A stretch of DNA of 22,938 nt from Salinisphaera sp. UBA6602. GTDB lineage: Bacteria > Pseudomonadota > Gammaproteobacteria > Nevskiales > Salinisphaeraceae. Within the stretch, counting starts at the first letter, position 1. The number at the start of each line of letters is the position of its first letter. Location: assembly GCA_002433465.1 (NCBI GenBank), contig DJIE01000115.1:5127-28064 (forward strand), written 5' to 3'. The notes under the pieces were generated by a model that worked only from the letters and a program-made list of their open reading frames with translations, searched no databases and was not told the DNA's origin. A program made the translations under genes and the position numbers. Shown in pieces: positions 1-9,183 of this stretch.

Positions 1-184
1 CGCAGGATTGCCGGGGCTTGGCCGTCGACCGATCGTTATTCGTTGGGGGTTGCCCGCGCCGGACGCGCCGTGCGGCGTTGCGGCCCTTGACCGTGGGCCC
101 GCCACGCTCGGCGGCCCGCGCCTTGCCTGACACGCCCGGTGCGGGCAATGCGACGTCATATCTTATGACGACACGCCCTAGGAT
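1..184. other. No gene recognised at left edge
   Basis: This GC-rich stretch lies downstream of the thyA stop codon. A short plus-strand reading frame at 18-218 runs into the thyA 3' end and has an arginine-rich, low-complexity composition without any recognisable motif, so I do not call it. Two small inverted repeats are visible: GCCCG-GTG-CGGGC near 133-145 and the hairpin at 154-170. Whatever gene lies further left cannot be seen. Confidence 0.5.
154..170. repeat. Short inverted repeat after thyA
   Basis: Perfect 7-base arms CGTCATA and TATGACG are separated by the three bases TCT. It lies 15 bases past the thyA stop on the minus strand, where a hairpin could protect or end the lgt-thyA message. 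There is no T-run after it on the minus strand, so it is not a standard intrinsic terminator. It could equally be a binding site for a dimeric protein. Confidence 0.35.
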
Positions 185-1006
185 CTATACAGCGACCGGG
201 GCGCTGATTCGGGCATGACTCTCGTAGCCTTCGAGTCGAATATCGTCGAAGCTGAACGCGAAAAGATCGTTTACGTCAGGGTTAAGCCACAGACGCGGGG
301 CCGGATACGGCGTGCGCGCGAGCTGTTCGTCGGCCTGCTCGAGATGATTCAGATACAAATGCGCGTCGCCCAGGGTATGCACGAACTCGCCGACCTGCAG
401 CCCGCAGACCTGCGCGATCATGTGCGTGAGCAGCGCATAGGACGCGATATTGAACGGCACGCCCAGAAAGATATCCGCACTGCGCTGGTAGAGCTGGCAG
501 GACAAACGCCCGTCGGCCACATAGAACTGGAACAGCAAATGGCAGGGCGGCAGTGCCATATCGTCGACCTGAGCCGGATTCCAGGCCGTCACGATATGCC
601 GGCGCGAATCCGGGTTGTGCTTGATCGAGTCCACGACCTTGGCCAGCTGATCCACCGAGGCCCCGTCGGGGGCGGGCCAGCTGCGCCACTGATAGCCATA
701 GACCGGGCCGAGATCACCGTTTTCGTCCGCCCATTCGTCCCAGATGCGAACACGGTTGTCCTTGAGATAGCCGATGTTGGTATCGCCGGCGATGAACCAC
801 AGCAACTCGTGGATGATCGCGCGCAGATAGAGTTTCTTGGTCGTGAGTACCGGAAACCCCTGTGTCAGATCAAAGCGCATCTGGCGCCCGAACACCGACA
901 GCGTACCGGTGCCCGTGCGGTCGCCCTTGGGCGTACCGTGGTGGCGCACCTCGCGCATAAGATCCAGATACGGCTGCTCGAGTGCCGCCCTGGCCGTGCC
1001 ACTCAT
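185..1006 (-). CDS. thyA: Thymidylate synthase
   Basis: Makes dTMP from dUMP in the cytoplasm, using 5,10-methylene-tetrahydrofolate as both methyl donor and reductant. The 273-residue product is close to the usual 264 or so of the E. coli enzyme. The N-terminal region carries [13 protein letters not shown]. The catalytic cysteine is C155 in [13 protein letters not shown], followed by the dUMP-binding stretch [20 protein letters not shown]. The C-terminus ends ...ISAPVAV, matching the family's closing APVAV tail. Its ATG overlaps the lgt stop codon by four bases (ATGA), so lgt and thyA are translationally coupled, a pairing common in gammaproteobacteria. The cofactor it uses is made by the glycine cleavage system encoded further upstream on the same strand. 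Confidence 0.98.
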   Translation of the reverse strand: MSGTARAALEQPYLDLMREVRHHGTPKGDRTGTGTLSVFGRQMRFDLTQGFPVLTTKKLYLRAIIHELLWFIAGDTNIGYLKDNRVRIWDEWADENGDLGPVYGYQWRSWPAPDGASVDQLAKVVDSIKHNPDSRRHIVTAWNPAQVDDMALPPCHLLFQFYVADGRLSCQLYQRSADIFLGVPFNIASYALLTHMIAQVCGLQVGEFVHTLGDAHLYLNHLEQADEQLARTPYPAPRLWLNPDVNDLFAFSFDDIRLEGYESHARISAPVAV

Positions 1007-1794
1007 GACGTCACCGGCTTATGCCGATAAGCCAGAGCGAGCAACAGAATGCCGCCCAGGATCATCGGCGTACACAGCACCTGCCCCATGGTCATCCAGT
1101 CGAAGGCGACGAAGCCGAGAAACGAGTCCGGCTGGCGGAAGAACTCGGCAAAGAACCGCAGACAGCCGTAGCCGACCAGGAACAACCCCGAAACAGCCAT
1201 GCGCGGACGCGGCTTGCGGGCAAACAGCCACAGAATCGCGAACAGCAGCAGACCTTCGAGCCCGGCTTCATAGAGCTCGGAGGGATGGCGCGGCGCCATG
1301 TCGACATGCGGGTAGATCATGGCCCAGGGCACGTCCGTCACCCGGCCGATCAGCTCGCCGTTGATGAAGTTGGCGATACGCCCGAAGAACAGGCCGACCG
1401 GCACGATGGGCGCCACGAAGTCGGTGATATCGAAAAACGCACGCTGCGTGCTGCGCGCGAACCAGCCGGCCGCGGCGAATACCCCGAGCATGCCGCCATG
1501 AAAAGACATGCCGCCCTGCCAGATATAGAACAGCTGCAACGGGTTATCCAGCAGCAGGCCGGGCTGGTAGAACAGCATATAGCCCACGCGCCCGCCCACG
1601 ACCACGCCGAGCACCACATAGAACAGCAGATCGCCGACTTCTTCGCGCTGCCAGTGGATATGCGCCTGCTTCGTGCGCACGATGCCGAGCCCCCAGCCGA
1701 TGAGAAAACTCAGCAGATACATCAGGCCGTACCAGTGCACGGCAAGCGGGCCGATGGCTACGGCGACGGGGTCGATATCGGGATGCACGAACAT
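1003..1794 (-). CDS. lgt: Prolipoprotein diacylglyceryl transferase
   Basis: Inner-membrane enzyme that transfers diacylglycerol from phosphatidylglycerol to the lipobox cysteine of prolipoproteins, the first step of lipoprotein maturation. The protein has several hydrophobic segments and the Lgt signature [14 protein letters not shown], plus the conserved MSFHGGMLG loop with its essential histidine. I start at [10 protein letters not shown] (263 residues), the usual beginning of the family. The frame is open 20 codons further upstream (to 1854), but that extension is charged and lacks family resemblance. No strong ribosome binding site precedes either start. The stop codon overlaps the thyA start by four bases. 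Confidence 0.96.
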   Translation of the reverse strand: MFVHPDIDPVAVAIGPLAVHWYGLMYLLSFLIGWGLGIVRTKQAHIHWQREEVGDLLFYVVLGVVVGGRVGYMLFYQPGLLLDNPLQLFYIWQGGMSFHGGMLGVFAAAGWFARSTQRAFFDITDFVAPIVPVGLFFGRIANFINGELIGRVTDVPWAMIYPHVDMAPRHPSELYEAGLEGLLLFAILWLFARKPRPRMAVSGLFLVGYGCLRFFAEFFRQPDSFLGFVAFDWMTMGQVLCTPMILGGILLLALAYRHKPVTS

Positions 1795-2088
1795 GGCGAA
1801 GAATTCTAGGTCGTGTTGACGTTTGTTGCGAGCACCGCACGGGCGAGCGCGCACCTGTAAACCGAGCCAGGCGGCGCCCCGAAGGGGATGCCGACCTGAT
1901 ACAAGCCCCGCGCCCGTACGGACGTTGGCGGTTCAGACTTGCTGAATGGGCGCTATCTTATGGCAATTGCGCGTTGCAGCGCTGTTACGCAATACGCCAA
2001 GGGCGTTGGCCGTAGTCCGCCAACGGCAGGACCTCGCCGCAGCGGGCCATCAAAGCGCGGCGCCCGACGGCAAAAATCAACCGGTCGA
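1795..2088. other. Gap between GNAT gene and lgt, no gene seen
   Basis: About 290 bases separate the end of the acetyltransferase gene from the start of lgt. I see no convincing coding region: the short plus-strand frames at 1939-2217 and 1946-2146 are arginine-rich and run antisense into the acetyltransferase gene. The promoter of lgt-thyA should be here. A minus-strand TAAGAT near 1955-1962 resembles a -10 box, but I could not find a matching -35 box. No clear terminator is visible. Confidence 0.4.
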
Positions 2089-2628
2089 TCACCGCGTCCA
2101 GGCGTACATGAACACATCGCGCGGCCCATTGCGCCGGTCGGCATGATTCGGCCGCGGCGACCAGCGCTGCAAACAGCCTTCGTAGACCATGCCCAGGGCT
2201 TCGAGAATGCGCTTTGAGGCCGCGTTTTCGGTATCGCAGGTCGCCCAGATTCGATAGAGGTCGTCGATGGATTGCGCGGCATCGAAGACCGCGGCCGCGG
2301 CCTCGCGGCCAAAGCCCTCGCGCCAGGCCGAACGGGCGAGCACATAGCCGATCTCGGCGCCGTGCTCGCTGAACGAACAGGCCACCGTGCCGATGCCGCC
2401 ACGTTCGGGATGCTCGATGAGCCAGCAGTAGTCTTCACCCGACGACCAGCCCTCGGCCACGTCGTCGAGAAAGTCGCTGCTGTCGTCGAGGTCGACATGC
2501 TGTGCCCAGGTCATGAACCGGGTGACCTCGGCATCGCTTGCGAACGCGAAGATCGCGTCGGCATCGCCGCCATGGGGCACGCGCAGCGTCAGCCGCGGCG
2601 TGCTCAGGCGCTGGGGCATGCTGATCAT
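2089..2628 (-). CDS. GNAT-family N-acetyltransferase (RimJ/RimL type)
   Basis: Probable cytoplasmic acetyl-CoA-dependent acetyltransferase of 179 residues. It begins with the RimJ/RimL-like LSTPRLTLR strand. In the middle it has the IGYVLARSAWREGFGREAAAAVFDAA segment, which corresponds to the acetyl-CoA binding motif of this subgroup (here W-R-x-G-F-G-x-E-A). Near the C-terminus it has ENAASKRILEALGMVYEG, typical of the 'N-x-x-S-x-R-x-L-E-K-x-G-F' motif. The substrate may be a protein N-terminus or a small amine; nothing here decides it. It begins 20 bases after the PfkB kinase stop codon, so it is probably the last gene of the glycine cleavage transcript. A second in-frame ATG lies three codons into the gene (2619). 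Confidence 0.88.
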   Translation of the reverse strand: MISMPQRLSTPRLTLRVPHGGDADAIFAFASDAEVTRFMTWAQHVDLDDSSDFLDDVAEGWSSGEDYCWLIEHPERGGIGTVACSFSEHGAEIGYVLARSAWREGFGREAAAAVFDAAQSIDDLYRIWATCDTENAASKRILEALGMVYEGCLQRWSPRPNHADRRNGPRDVFMYAWTR

Positions 2629-2648
2629 GACGGCCTCGCTGGCAGTAT

Positions 2649-3584
2649 TCAGCCCAGTTCTTGCTCGAATTCTTCCTTGTAGCGCGCCTTGAACTCATCC
2701 ATGGTGAAGCGATGGTTCTGGGTGCCGGGGCGCTCGATCTTGATCGTGCCCATCAGCGAGGCCACGCGGCCGATCGTCGGCCAGTCCAGGCCCTGCTGCA
2801 GCCCCCAGATCAAACCGGCACGAAAGGCATCGCCACAGCCGGTCGGGTCGGCCAGCGCGGTAGGCGAGCCGGCAGGAATCTTGAACTGTTCGCCGTCGGC
2901 GTGAATCACCGACCCCTCCCCGCCCTTGGTCACGATCATGGCCTTGAGGTTTTTGGCCATCTCGGCGACCGACAGGCCGGTGCGATCGCTCATCAGCTCG
3001 GCTTCGTAGTCGTTAACCGCGACATACGCCGCCTGGCCAAGAAAGCGCTTGAGCTCTTCGCCGTTGAACATCGGCAGGCCCTGGCCCGGATCGAAGATGA
3101 AATCGATGCCGGCCTCCGCGAACTGGGCCGCGTGCTGGACCATGCCGTCCTTGCCGTCGGGGGAGACGATGCCCAGCGTGATGCCCGCGTCGCTGGGCAC
3201 CTGCTGCTCGTGGGCATAGTTCATCGCCCCCGGATGAAAGGCGGTGATCTGGTTGTCGTCCAAATCGGTGGTGATATAGGCCTGGGCGGTATAGGCATCG
3301 TCCACGCCCTTGATGTAATCGCGGCTGATGCCGTGCTCGTCCATCCAGGCGGCATAATCGTCGAAGTCGGTGCCGACCGTGCCCATGGGCATGCCGTCAC
3401 CGCCCAGCAGCTTCAGGGAATAGGCGATATTGCCGGCACAGCCGCCAAACTCGCGCCGCATCTCCGGCACCAGAAACGACACGTTCAGCATATGCACGCG
3501 ATCCGGCAGGATCTCGTTCTTGAAGTGGCCTGTGTAGACCATGATCGTGTCGTAGGCGAAAGATCCGCAGATCAGAGCTGACAT
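2649..3584 (-). CDS. PfkB-family kinase, adenosine-kinase-like
   Basis: Cytoplasmic sugar or nucleoside kinase of 311 residues. The N-terminal region has the substrate-side motif FGGCAGNIAYSLKLLGG (about 47-62). The C-terminal half has the PfkB signature DPTGCGDAFRAG (246-257) with the probable catalytic base D252 and anion-hole glycines. Overall layout resembles the bacterial carbohydrate kinases annotated as adenosine kinase, which share the 'SLICGSxAYDTIMVF' type beginning. The real substrate cannot be settled from sequence. An AAAGGA ribosome site precedes the ATG. It follows gcvPB by 118 bases on the same strand. If it does phosphorylate adenosine, it would fit one-carbon metabolism by clearing the adenosine released from S-adenosylhomocysteine; that link is inference. 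Confidence 0.88.
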   Translation of the reverse strand: MSALICGSFAYDTIMVYTGHFKNEILPDRVHMLNVSFLVPEMRREFGGCAGNIAYSLKLLGGDGMPMGTVGTDFDDYAAWMDEHGISRDYIKGVDDAYTAQAYITTDLDDNQITAFHPGAMNYAHEQQVPSDAGITLGIVSPDGKDGMVQHAAQFAEAGIDFIFDPGQGLPMFNGEELKRFLGQAAYVAVNDYEAELMSDRTGLSVAEMAKNLKAMIVTKGGEGSVIHADGEQFKIPAGSPTALADPTGCGDAFRAGLIWGLQQGLDWPTIGRVASLMGTIKIERPGTQNHRFTMDEFKARYKEEFEQELG

Positions 3585-3702
3585 AGCTTGTCCTTTATTC
3601 GATGAGATTCGGTACGCGCCGAAGGCACGTCACACGAAGGTCAGCCGCCCATCATGCCATAGCCATGGCATACAGCCGGCGAGTTCGGTCGGCGGCCGTG
3701 AC

Positions 3703-5187
3703 TCAGGCGCCGGCCGCGGTGGCGGATTCGTGCTTCAGATCGAGGTTCTTGGCGGCGGCGACCTCGTCCAGACGCCGTACCGGCAGCTTAACCGGCGCCT
3801 CTTTCAAGGTCGTAGCATCGGCCTTGGCTTCTTCCCAGATCGCGACCATGGCGTCGACGAAGGCATCCAGGGTTTCCTTGGATTCGCTTTCGGTCGGCTC
3901 GATGAGAAAGCACTCGGGCACGAGTAGCGGGAAATAGATGGTCGGCGCGTGAAAACCGTAGTCGAGCAGCCGCTTGGCGACGTCGGTCGCACTGACATCC
4001 AGCTGCTGCTTCTGGCGCTTGAGGGTGACGATGAACTCGTGGCTGGCACGCCGCTCGGGAAAGGCCAGATCGAAGCCGGCCGCGCGTAGCCGCGCCATCA
4101 GATAGTTCGAGTTGAGGGTGGCAAATTCGGCCACCCGGGTCATGCCGTCACGCCCGAGCAGCCGGGCATAGACATAGGCCCGCAGCAGCACGCCGGCATT
4201 GCCCATGAACGCGGACAACCGCCCGATCGTATTCGGAATGTCCTTTTCGCTCAGCCAGCGATACGTCGCATCATCGCCCTCGCCGTCGCGCCCGACCACC
4301 GGGATGGGCATGAAGTCGCGCAGCCGTTTACCCACGCCCACCGCACCGGAGCCCGGCCCGCCGCCGCCGTGCGGTGTGGAGAAGGTCTTGTGCAGATTCA
4401 TGTGGATGACGTCGAAGCCCATATCGCCCGGGCGCACCTTGCCCAGAATGGCGTTGAGGTTGGCGCCGTCGTAGTAGAGCAGCCCGCCTGCGCCATGCAC
4501 GATTTCGGCGATTTCGAGAATGTCCTGTTCGAACACGCCGAGCGTCGAGGGATTGGTGAGCATGATGCCCGCGGTACGGTGGGACACGGCATCGCGCAGT
4601 GCGGCGATATCCACGTCACCGTCGGCATCGGTCGGAATTTCGACCACGGTACAGCCACACATCACGGCGGTGGCCGGGTTGGTGCCATGGGCGGCATCGG
4701 GCACCAGGATCTCGTTACGTGCGCTGTCGCCGCGTGCGTCGTGGTAGGCCTTGATCATGGCCACGCCCGTGAATTCCCCCTGGGCCCCGGCCATCGGCGT
4801 GAGCGAAACGGCTTCCATGCCGGTCACCGTGGTCAGCATTTCCTGGAGCTCGTACAGGCACGCCATCATGCCCTGACCATGGCTGGCCGGCGCCAACGGA
4901 TGCCGATTGAGAAACCCCGGTAGCGAGGCGAGGGTGTTACAGGCCCGGGGGTTGTGCTTCATGGTGCACGAGCCCAGCGGGTAGAAATGCGTATCGATGG
5001 AAAAATTAAGCTGCGATAGCCGCGTGTAGTGGCGCACCACGTCCATTTCCGAGGCTTGCGGCAGGCCCACCGGCGACTCGCGCCGCAGTGCGGCCGGGAT
5101 ATCGTCGATGGCGGGCGCCTCGGCCGGCGCCTGGGCCAGCGCACGACGGCCGGGCCGGCTGTGTTCGAAGATGAGCTTTTCGGTCAT
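3703..5187 (-). CDS. gcvPB: Glycine dehydrogenase (decarboxylating) subunit 2
   Basis: C-terminal half of the two-subunit P-protein of the glycine cleavage system. With GcvPA it decarboxylates glycine on pyridoxal phosphate and passes the aminomethyl group to the lipoyl arm of GcvH. The PLP lysine is K267 in [18 protein letters not shown]. The upstream motif [16 protein letters not shown] (about 66-81) is also typical. I start at the ATG of MTEKLIFE (494 residues), which matches the family beginning. An in-frame TTG 11 codons earlier (5220) lacks a ribosome site. It is separated from gcvPA by tpx, which is unusual. The alanine-rich C-terminal tail (ESATAAGA) is probably not structural. Confidence 0.97.
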   Translation of the reverse strand: MTEKLIFEHSRPGRRALAQAPAEAPAIDDIPAALRRESPVGLPQASEMDVVRHYTRLSQLNFSIDTHFYPLGSCTMKHNPRACNTLASLPGFLNRHPLAPASHGQGMMACLYELQEMLTTVTGMEAVSLTPMAGAQGEFTGVAMIKAYHDARGDSARNEILVPDAAHGTNPATAVMCGCTVVEIPTDADGDVDIAALRDAVSHRTAGIMLTNPSTLGVFEQDILEIAEIVHGAGGLLYYDGANLNAILGKVRPGDMGFDVIHMNLHKTFSTPHGGGGPGSGAVGVGKRLRDFMPIPVVGRDGEGDDATYRWLSEKDIPNTIGRLSAFMGNAGVLLRAYVYARLLGRDGMTRVAEFATLNSNYLMARLRAAGFDLAFPERRASHEFIVTLKRQKQQLDVSATDVAKRLLDYGFHAPTIYFPLLVPECFLIEPTESESKETLDAFVDAMVAIWEEAKADATTLKEAPVKLPVRRLDEVAAAKNLDLKHESATAAGA

Positions 5188-5257
5188 GGCGTGACTGCTT
5201 GCGGTGTTCGGGTTGTTCAAGACGAAACCATTGGCATCGTCCCGCGAGGGCTCGGAC

Positions 5258-5764
5258 TCAGACCTTGAGTGCGGCCAGCGCGTCTTCGTAATTCGGCTCC
5301 TGGCCGATCTCGGGCACCAGTTCGCTGTGCAGCACCGTGCCCTGTTCGTCGGCGACGATCACCGCACGCGCGCACAGCCCCGCCATGGGCCCGTTGGCGA
5401 TCAGCACGCCGTAATCCTTGGCGAAACGCTTGTCGCGCATCATCGACAGCGTGGTGCCGTTTTCGAGCCCTTCGGCGGTGCAGAAACGCGAATGCGCAAA
5501 CGGCAGATCCGCGGACACCTGCAACAGCGCGATATTGTCGAGCGCATCGACTTCGGCATTGAAACGCTTGACCGAGATCGCGCAGGTGGGCGTGTCCATG
5601 CTCGGAAAGATATTGAATATCTTGCGCTTGCCGGCGAAGTCCGCGAGCGTGACATCGCGCAGATTAGCGCCGGTCAGGCTGAACTCCGCCAGACTGTCGC
5701 CGGGCGACGGCAGCTGGCCGTCGACATCGGTGGCATTACCTTTGAACGTGATTTGCTGGGTCAT
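5258..5764 (-). CDS. tpx: Thiol peroxidase (Tpx-type peroxiredoxin)
   Basis: Reduces hydrogen peroxide and organic hydroperoxides with electrons from thioredoxin. At 168 residues it has the normal family length. The peroxidatic cysteine is C61 in [15 protein letters not shown] and the resolving cysteine is C95 in [12 protein letters not shown], the same positions as in E. coli Tpx. The N-terminus [19 protein letters not shown] is typical. An AAGGA ribosome site lies six bases before the ATG. It sits between gcvPA and gcvPB on the same strand with gaps of 48 and 70 bases, so it should be transcribed with the glycine cleavage genes unless it has its own promoter, which I could not see. Confidence 0.97.
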   Translation of the reverse strand: MTQQITFKGNATDVDGQLPSPGDSLAEFSLTGANLRDVTLADFAGKRKIFNIFPSMDTPTCAISVKRFNAEVDALDNIALLQVSADLPFAHSRFCTAEGLENGTTLSMMRDKRFAKDYGVLIANGPMAGLCARAVIVADEQGTVLHSELVPEIGQEPNYEDALAALKV

Positions 5765-5812
5765 CGTCAGTCCTTGGATACAGCGGATGAAATAAATGGC
5801 CGGCGCCGGCCC

Positions 5813-7192
5813 TCAAGCCGCTTCGGCCTGCGCGGCGATCACGTCGCGCAGAGCGTCGGCATAGGTTTCGAGATCGGCCTCGGTCTTGGTTTCGGTGGCA
5901 CAGACGAGCACCGTGTTATCGAGCCCGTCATAGAATTCGGCCAGGGCCAGCCCGCCGAACACGCCGCGTTCTGCCAGTGCCGCGAGCGCCTGCTCGGCGT
6001 CGACCGGCAGCCGCAGCACCGTTTCATGAAAGGCCGGGCTGTCGAAAACCGCCTCGACCCCGTCTATCGCGGTAAGCCGGTCGACCAGCGCACGGGTATT
6101 GGCGATACAGGTCGCGGCGGTATTCTCCAGCCCCCGCGACCCGAGCAGGCTCATATGAATGGTGGCCGCGGTCACCAGCAGGCCCTGGTTGGTACAGATG
6201 TTGGAGGTCGCCTTGGAGCGACGAATATGCTGCTCGCGCGGTTGCAGGGTCAGTACATAACCCGTGCGGCCATCCATATCCTGTGTTCGACCCACCACGC
6301 GGCCGGGCATCTGGCGGACGTGCTTCTTGCGACAGCACAAAATGCCGAAATACGGCCCGCCCGAGGCCAGCGGCGCGCCTAGCGGCTGGCCCTCGCCGAC
6401 CACGATATCGGCCCCCTCGCCCGTGCCCCAGCGGCCGGGTTCCTTGAACACCGCCAGCGACAACGGATTGACCAGGCCGATAGCCAGTGCGCCGTTGTTC
6501 TGGGCCCAGTCGGTGAGCGTATCCACGTCTTCGAGCACGCCGAAGAAGTTCGGCTGCGGGATCACCAGCGCGGTTACATCCTCTTTGGCCCAGCGCGTAA
6601 GCGCCGCCTCATCGATACGCCCGGTGGCCCGGTCGTAGTCGATCACTTCGAAGATGATGCCCTGGTTCGCACAGATATTGCGCGCGACCTGGCGATAGAA
6701 CGGATGCACGCTCGCCGGCATGAGGATACGCGCCGATTTGGAGCGGCGATTGGCGCGTACCGCCATGAGCACCGCCTCGGCCAGCGCCGAGGCGCCGTCA
6801 TAGAGCGACGCGTTGGCCACGTCCATGCCGGTCAGGCCCGTCATCATGGTCTGGTATTCGTAGACTACCTGCAGCGTGCCCTGGCTGGCCTCCGGCTGAT
6901 ACGGCGTATAAGCGCTATAGAACTCGCCCCGGGTGGTCAGCTCCCAGACCGCCGCGGGAATATGGTGCTCGTAAGCGCCCGCGCCGATGAAGCACAAACC
7001 GCCGGCATCGCGGGCCGCGCGTTCGCCCATGAGCCTGGTCACGGCCTGTTCGCTGGCCCGTTCCGGTATCGAATCCAGGCGCACGTCGCGCAGGCTGGGG
7101 TCGATCTCATCAAACAGATCGTCGATGTGATCGACGCCGATCGTTGCCAGCATCGACTGGATATCGTCTTCGGTATGCGGAATGAAAGGCAT
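5813..7192 (-). CDS. gcvPA: Glycine dehydrogenase (decarboxylating) subunit 1
   Basis: N-terminal half of the two-subunit glycine decarboxylase (P-protein); it forms the complex with GcvPB, which carries the cofactor lysine. The 459-residue product begins [15 protein letters not shown], the classic GcvPA start, and contains [28 protein letters not shown] and the GGPYFGIL stretch. The frame is open 39 codons further upstream (to 7309), but that part is basic, overlaps gcvH and lacks family resemblance. A GAGGA ribosome site just before the ATG at 7192 decides the start. It follows gcvH by 73 bases and precedes tpx by 48. In E. coli the P-protein is one fused polypeptide at this position. Confidence 0.97.
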   Translation of the reverse strand: MPFIPHTEDDIQSMLATIGVDHIDDLFDEIDPSLRDVRLDSIPERASEQAVTRLMGERAARDAGGLCFIGAGAYEHHIPAAVWELTTRGEFYSAYTPYQPEASQGTLQVVYEYQTMMTGLTGMDVANASLYDGASALAEAVLMAVRANRRSKSARILMPASVHPFYRQVARNICANQGIIFEVIDYDRATGRIDEAALTRWAKEDVTALVIPQPNFFGVLEDVDTLTDWAQNNGALAIGLVNPLSLAVFKEPGRWGTGEGADIVVGEGQPLGAPLASGGPYFGILCCRKKHVRQMPGRVVGRTQDMDGRTGYVLTLQPREQHIRRSKATSNICTNQGLLVTAATIHMSLLGSRGLENTAATCIANTRALVDRLTAIDGVEAVFDSPAFHETVLRLPVDAEQALAALAERGVFGGLALAEFYDGLDNTVLVCATETKTEADLETYADALRDVIAAQAEAA

Positions 7193-7265
7193 GGGTCCTC
7201 GCAGAACTTGAATACGGCCGGCTGCTTGCAAGCGCCAGGCAAACCCCCGGCGCTTGCCGTGACCG

Positions 7266-7661
7266 CTAGTCTTCCTCTTCTTCGACGATGCCTTCGTAGG
7301 CATCGGCATCGAGCAGTTTCTCGACCTGTTCCGGATCGGAAACCGTCATCTTGAACAGCCACCCTTCGCCAAACGGATCTTCGTTGACCAGCTCCGGCGA
7401 ATCCTCGAGTTGTTCGTTGATCTCGGCGATTTCGCCGTCGAGCGGCGCATAGATATCCGAGGCCGCCTTGACCGATTCCACCACGGCCACCGCATCGCCG
7501 GCGCCCACCTTGGTACCGGCGTCGGGCAGTTCGACGAATACCAGGTCGCCGAGCGAGGACTGCGCATAGTCGGTGATGCCGACCGTGCAGGTGCCGTCGC
7601 CGTCGTAGTCGATCCATTCGTGGGTCTTGGTATAGGACAGATCCTTGGGTACTTCGCTCAT
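7266..7661 (-). CDS. gcvH: Glycine cleavage system H protein
   Basis: Lipoyl carrier that shuttles the aminomethyl intermediate from the P-protein to the T-protein and the reduced lipoamide to dihydrolipoamide dehydrogenase. The 131-residue protein has the family beginning [10 protein letters not shown]. The lipoyl-lysine motif [13 protein letters not shown] puts the modified residue at K65. The C-terminus is acidic (EGIVEEEED). A strong AAGGGGAG ribosome site lies just before the ATG. It is the second gene of the operon, 73 bases after gcvT. Lipoylation needs LipA/LipB or LplA, which are not in this window. Confidence 0.98.
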   Translation of the reverse strand: MSEVPKDLSYTKTHEWIDYDGDGTCTVGITDYAQSSLGDLVFVELPDAGTKVGAGDAVAVVESVKAASDIYAPLDGEIAEINEQLEDSPELVNEDPFGEGWLFKMTVSDPEQVEKLLDADAYEGIVEEEED

Positions 7662-7734
7662 GGGGCTCCCCTTGCAGCAGGTTGGCGCGGTGCGCGCGAT
7701 GGTTCGGTGGATTAAAGGCTACTGAGAAAAACGC

Positions 7735-8844
7735 TCAGTCGTCGAGGCGGCTCTCGCCATTACGCACGAACGGATAGCGAACGATGCGCGCAGGCTGCCA
7801 CTTGCCGCGCAAACACACTTCGACGCTGTGTTCCCAATCGGCGGGCACTCGGGCGAGCGCGACCGAGCACGACAACGTCGGCGCATAGCTGCCGCTGGTG
7901 ATTTTGCCCTCGGCATGTTCTTCCTCGACATCGCTGTCGACGGCACGCACCGCGGTCTTGCTGCGCATCACGCCACGCCCTTCCAGCACCAGCCCAACCA
8001 GCTTTTGGTCGACGCCCTGTGCGCGCATGTGCTCCAGCGCCGAGCGGCCAACAAAATCGCGCTCTTCGGGCTTGAAGGCCACGGTCCAGGCCAGGCCCGA
8101 TTCCAGCGGGGTGCGGTCTTCGTCCATATCCTGGCCATAAAGATTCAGGCCCGCTTCCAGGCGCAGCGTGTCGCGCGCGCCCAGGCCGATGGGCGCTACG
8201 CCCTTGTCGCGCAGCGTCTTCCATGCGTTCACGGCCTCGTCGGCCGGTAGTACGAGCTCGAAACCGTCTTCGCCGGTATAGCCGGTGCGCCCGATCGAGC
8301 GATCATCCTGCGCGACCACGCGAAACGGCTTTAGCTTGAGCGCAGCGGCCTTCAAATCGTCGTCGAACAGCTCGGCGGCGATGTCGCGCCCGCGCGGGCC
8401 CTGCACGGCGATAATGGCCAGATCCTGGCGGTGCTCGATCGACACGTCGTAATCGCGGGCCTGACTGCCGATCCAGGCCAGATCCTTTTCCGTGGTCGCT
8501 GCATTGACCACGACGCGATACAGATCGTCACTCAGGTGATAGACGATGAGATCGTCGATCACGCCGCCGCGGGTGTTGAGCATGCAGGTATAGAGCGCGC
8601 GCCCGGCCTCGTCGATCTTGGCCACGTCATTGGCCAGCAGCCAGCGCAGGAATTCGCGCGACTCTCGACCGCGGATATCGACGACGGCCATATGCGACAC
8701 GTCGAACATGCCCACGCTCTCGCGTACGGCGTTGTGTTCGGAGATCTGGGAGCCGTAGTCGATCGGCATGTCCCAGCCGGCGAAATCCACAAGCTTGGCG
8801 CCGTCGGCGACATGTGCGTCATAGAGCGGGGTGCGTTTGGCCAT
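7735..8844 (-). CDS. gcvT: Aminomethyltransferase (glycine cleavage T protein)
   Basis: Transfers the methylene carbon from aminomethyl-lipoyl GcvH to tetrahydrofolate, giving 5,10-methylene-THF and ammonia. The 369-residue protein starts with KRTPLYDAHVADGAKLVDFAGWDMPI, as in the family. It carries the conserved TRGGVIDDLIVY segment with the catalytic aspartate (D97 or D98) and the folate-site region RTGYTGEDGFELVLP. The C-terminal barrel domain contains GKITSGSYAPTLSCSVALARVP. It is the first gene of the glycine cleavage operon, and its leader carries the tandem glycine riboswitch. An AAAGAGA stretch ahead of the ATG is the likely, modest, ribosome site. Confidence 0.98.
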   Translation of the reverse strand: MAKRTPLYDAHVADGAKLVDFAGWDMPIDYGSQISEHNAVRESVGMFDVSHMAVVDIRGRESREFLRWLLANDVAKIDEAGRALYTCMLNTRGGVIDDLIVYHLSDDLYRVVVNAATTEKDLAWIGSQARDYDVSIEHRQDLAIIAVQGPRGRDIAAELFDDDLKAAALKLKPFRVVAQDDRSIGRTGYTGEDGFELVLPADEAVNAWKTLRDKGVAPIGLGARDTLRLEAGLNLYGQDMDEDRTPLESGLAWTVAFKPEERDFVGRSALEHMRAQGVDQKLVGLVLEGRGVMRSKTAVRAVDSDVEEEHAEGKITSGSYAPTLSCSVALARVPADWEHSVEVCLRGKWQPARIVRYPFVRNGESRLDD

Positions 8845-8904
8845 GACAATCTCTTTGCAGATGAATCAACAGAATACGGGCCGGCCCGGGCTTTCGCCTG
8901 CCGC

Positions 8905-9090
8905 CCCTCTGTCCTGGCACCTGAGAGATTCGCCCCTTCGGTGAGCCGTGGTTCACACGACTGCTCTCCAGAGTCGATCAAGCCGGCGCGTCATGACGCC
9001 GGCGCGCGCGTGGTTCGGGTACCTGAGCGTTTCCGGGCGGAAATTTGCGCCTTCGGTGACGGGCGATGGCCCGTTCTCTCCCACGCGGTT
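8905..9090 (-). ncRNA. Tandem glycine riboswitch
   Basis: Two glycine aptamers lie in the gcvT leader. On the minus strand, aptamer 1 (about 9090-9003) has GGGAGAGAAC, the core ACCGAAGGCGCAA and CTCAGG; its closing helix pairs CGCGTGG with CCACGCG. Aptamer 2 (about 8978-8907) has CTGGAGAG, the core CCGAAGGGGCGAA, CTCTCAGG and GGACAGAG, closed by CTCTG with CAGAG. Each core matches the known glycine riboswitch pattern, and the short linker between them is typical of cooperative tandem switches. These usually turn expression on when glycine is high. No T-run terminator is visible between aptamer 2 and gcvT, so control of translation start or of another structure is more likely than intrinsic termination. 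Confidence 0.93.
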
Positions 9091-9106
9091 ATTGACCGTG
9101 GCCTCG

Positions 9107-9135
9107 ACTATACCGGCGCGATCCATACAGGCCAA
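9107..9135 (-). promoter_or_regulatory. Sigma70-like promoter of the gcv operon
   Basis: On the minus strand a -35 box TTGGCC (9135-9130) and a -10 box TATAGT (9112-9107) are separated by exactly 17 bases. Transcription would start near 9100, about ten bases before the first glycine aptamer, which is where the leader RNA should begin. Box quality and position agree with each other, but no transcript data support it. Confidence 0.65.
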
Positions 9136-9162
9136 GCGTCGGCCCCGGAACCGCTTTTCACT

Positions 9163-9182
9163 GCAAAATACAGGCGTTTTGC
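9163..9182. repeat. Inverted repeat after ubiI-like gene
   Basis: Six-base arms GCAAAA and TTTTGC flank eight bases, directly after the TAA stop of the ubiI-like gene. It sits between the ubiquinone genes and the gcv promoter. It could be a weak end-of-transcript hairpin or a protein site next to the promoter. It lacks a GC-rich stem, so intrinsic termination is doubtful. Confidence 0.3.
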
Positions 9183-9183
9183 G

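Noticed and set aside
18..218. Plus-strand 66-codon frame at the left edge
   Set aside because: Overlaps the thyA 3' end, has no ribosome site and shows no recognisable sequence.
5204..6382. Plus-strand open frame of 392 codons opposite tpx and gcvPA
   Set aside because: Antisense shadow of genes with clear catalytic motifs; no start context or homology-like content.
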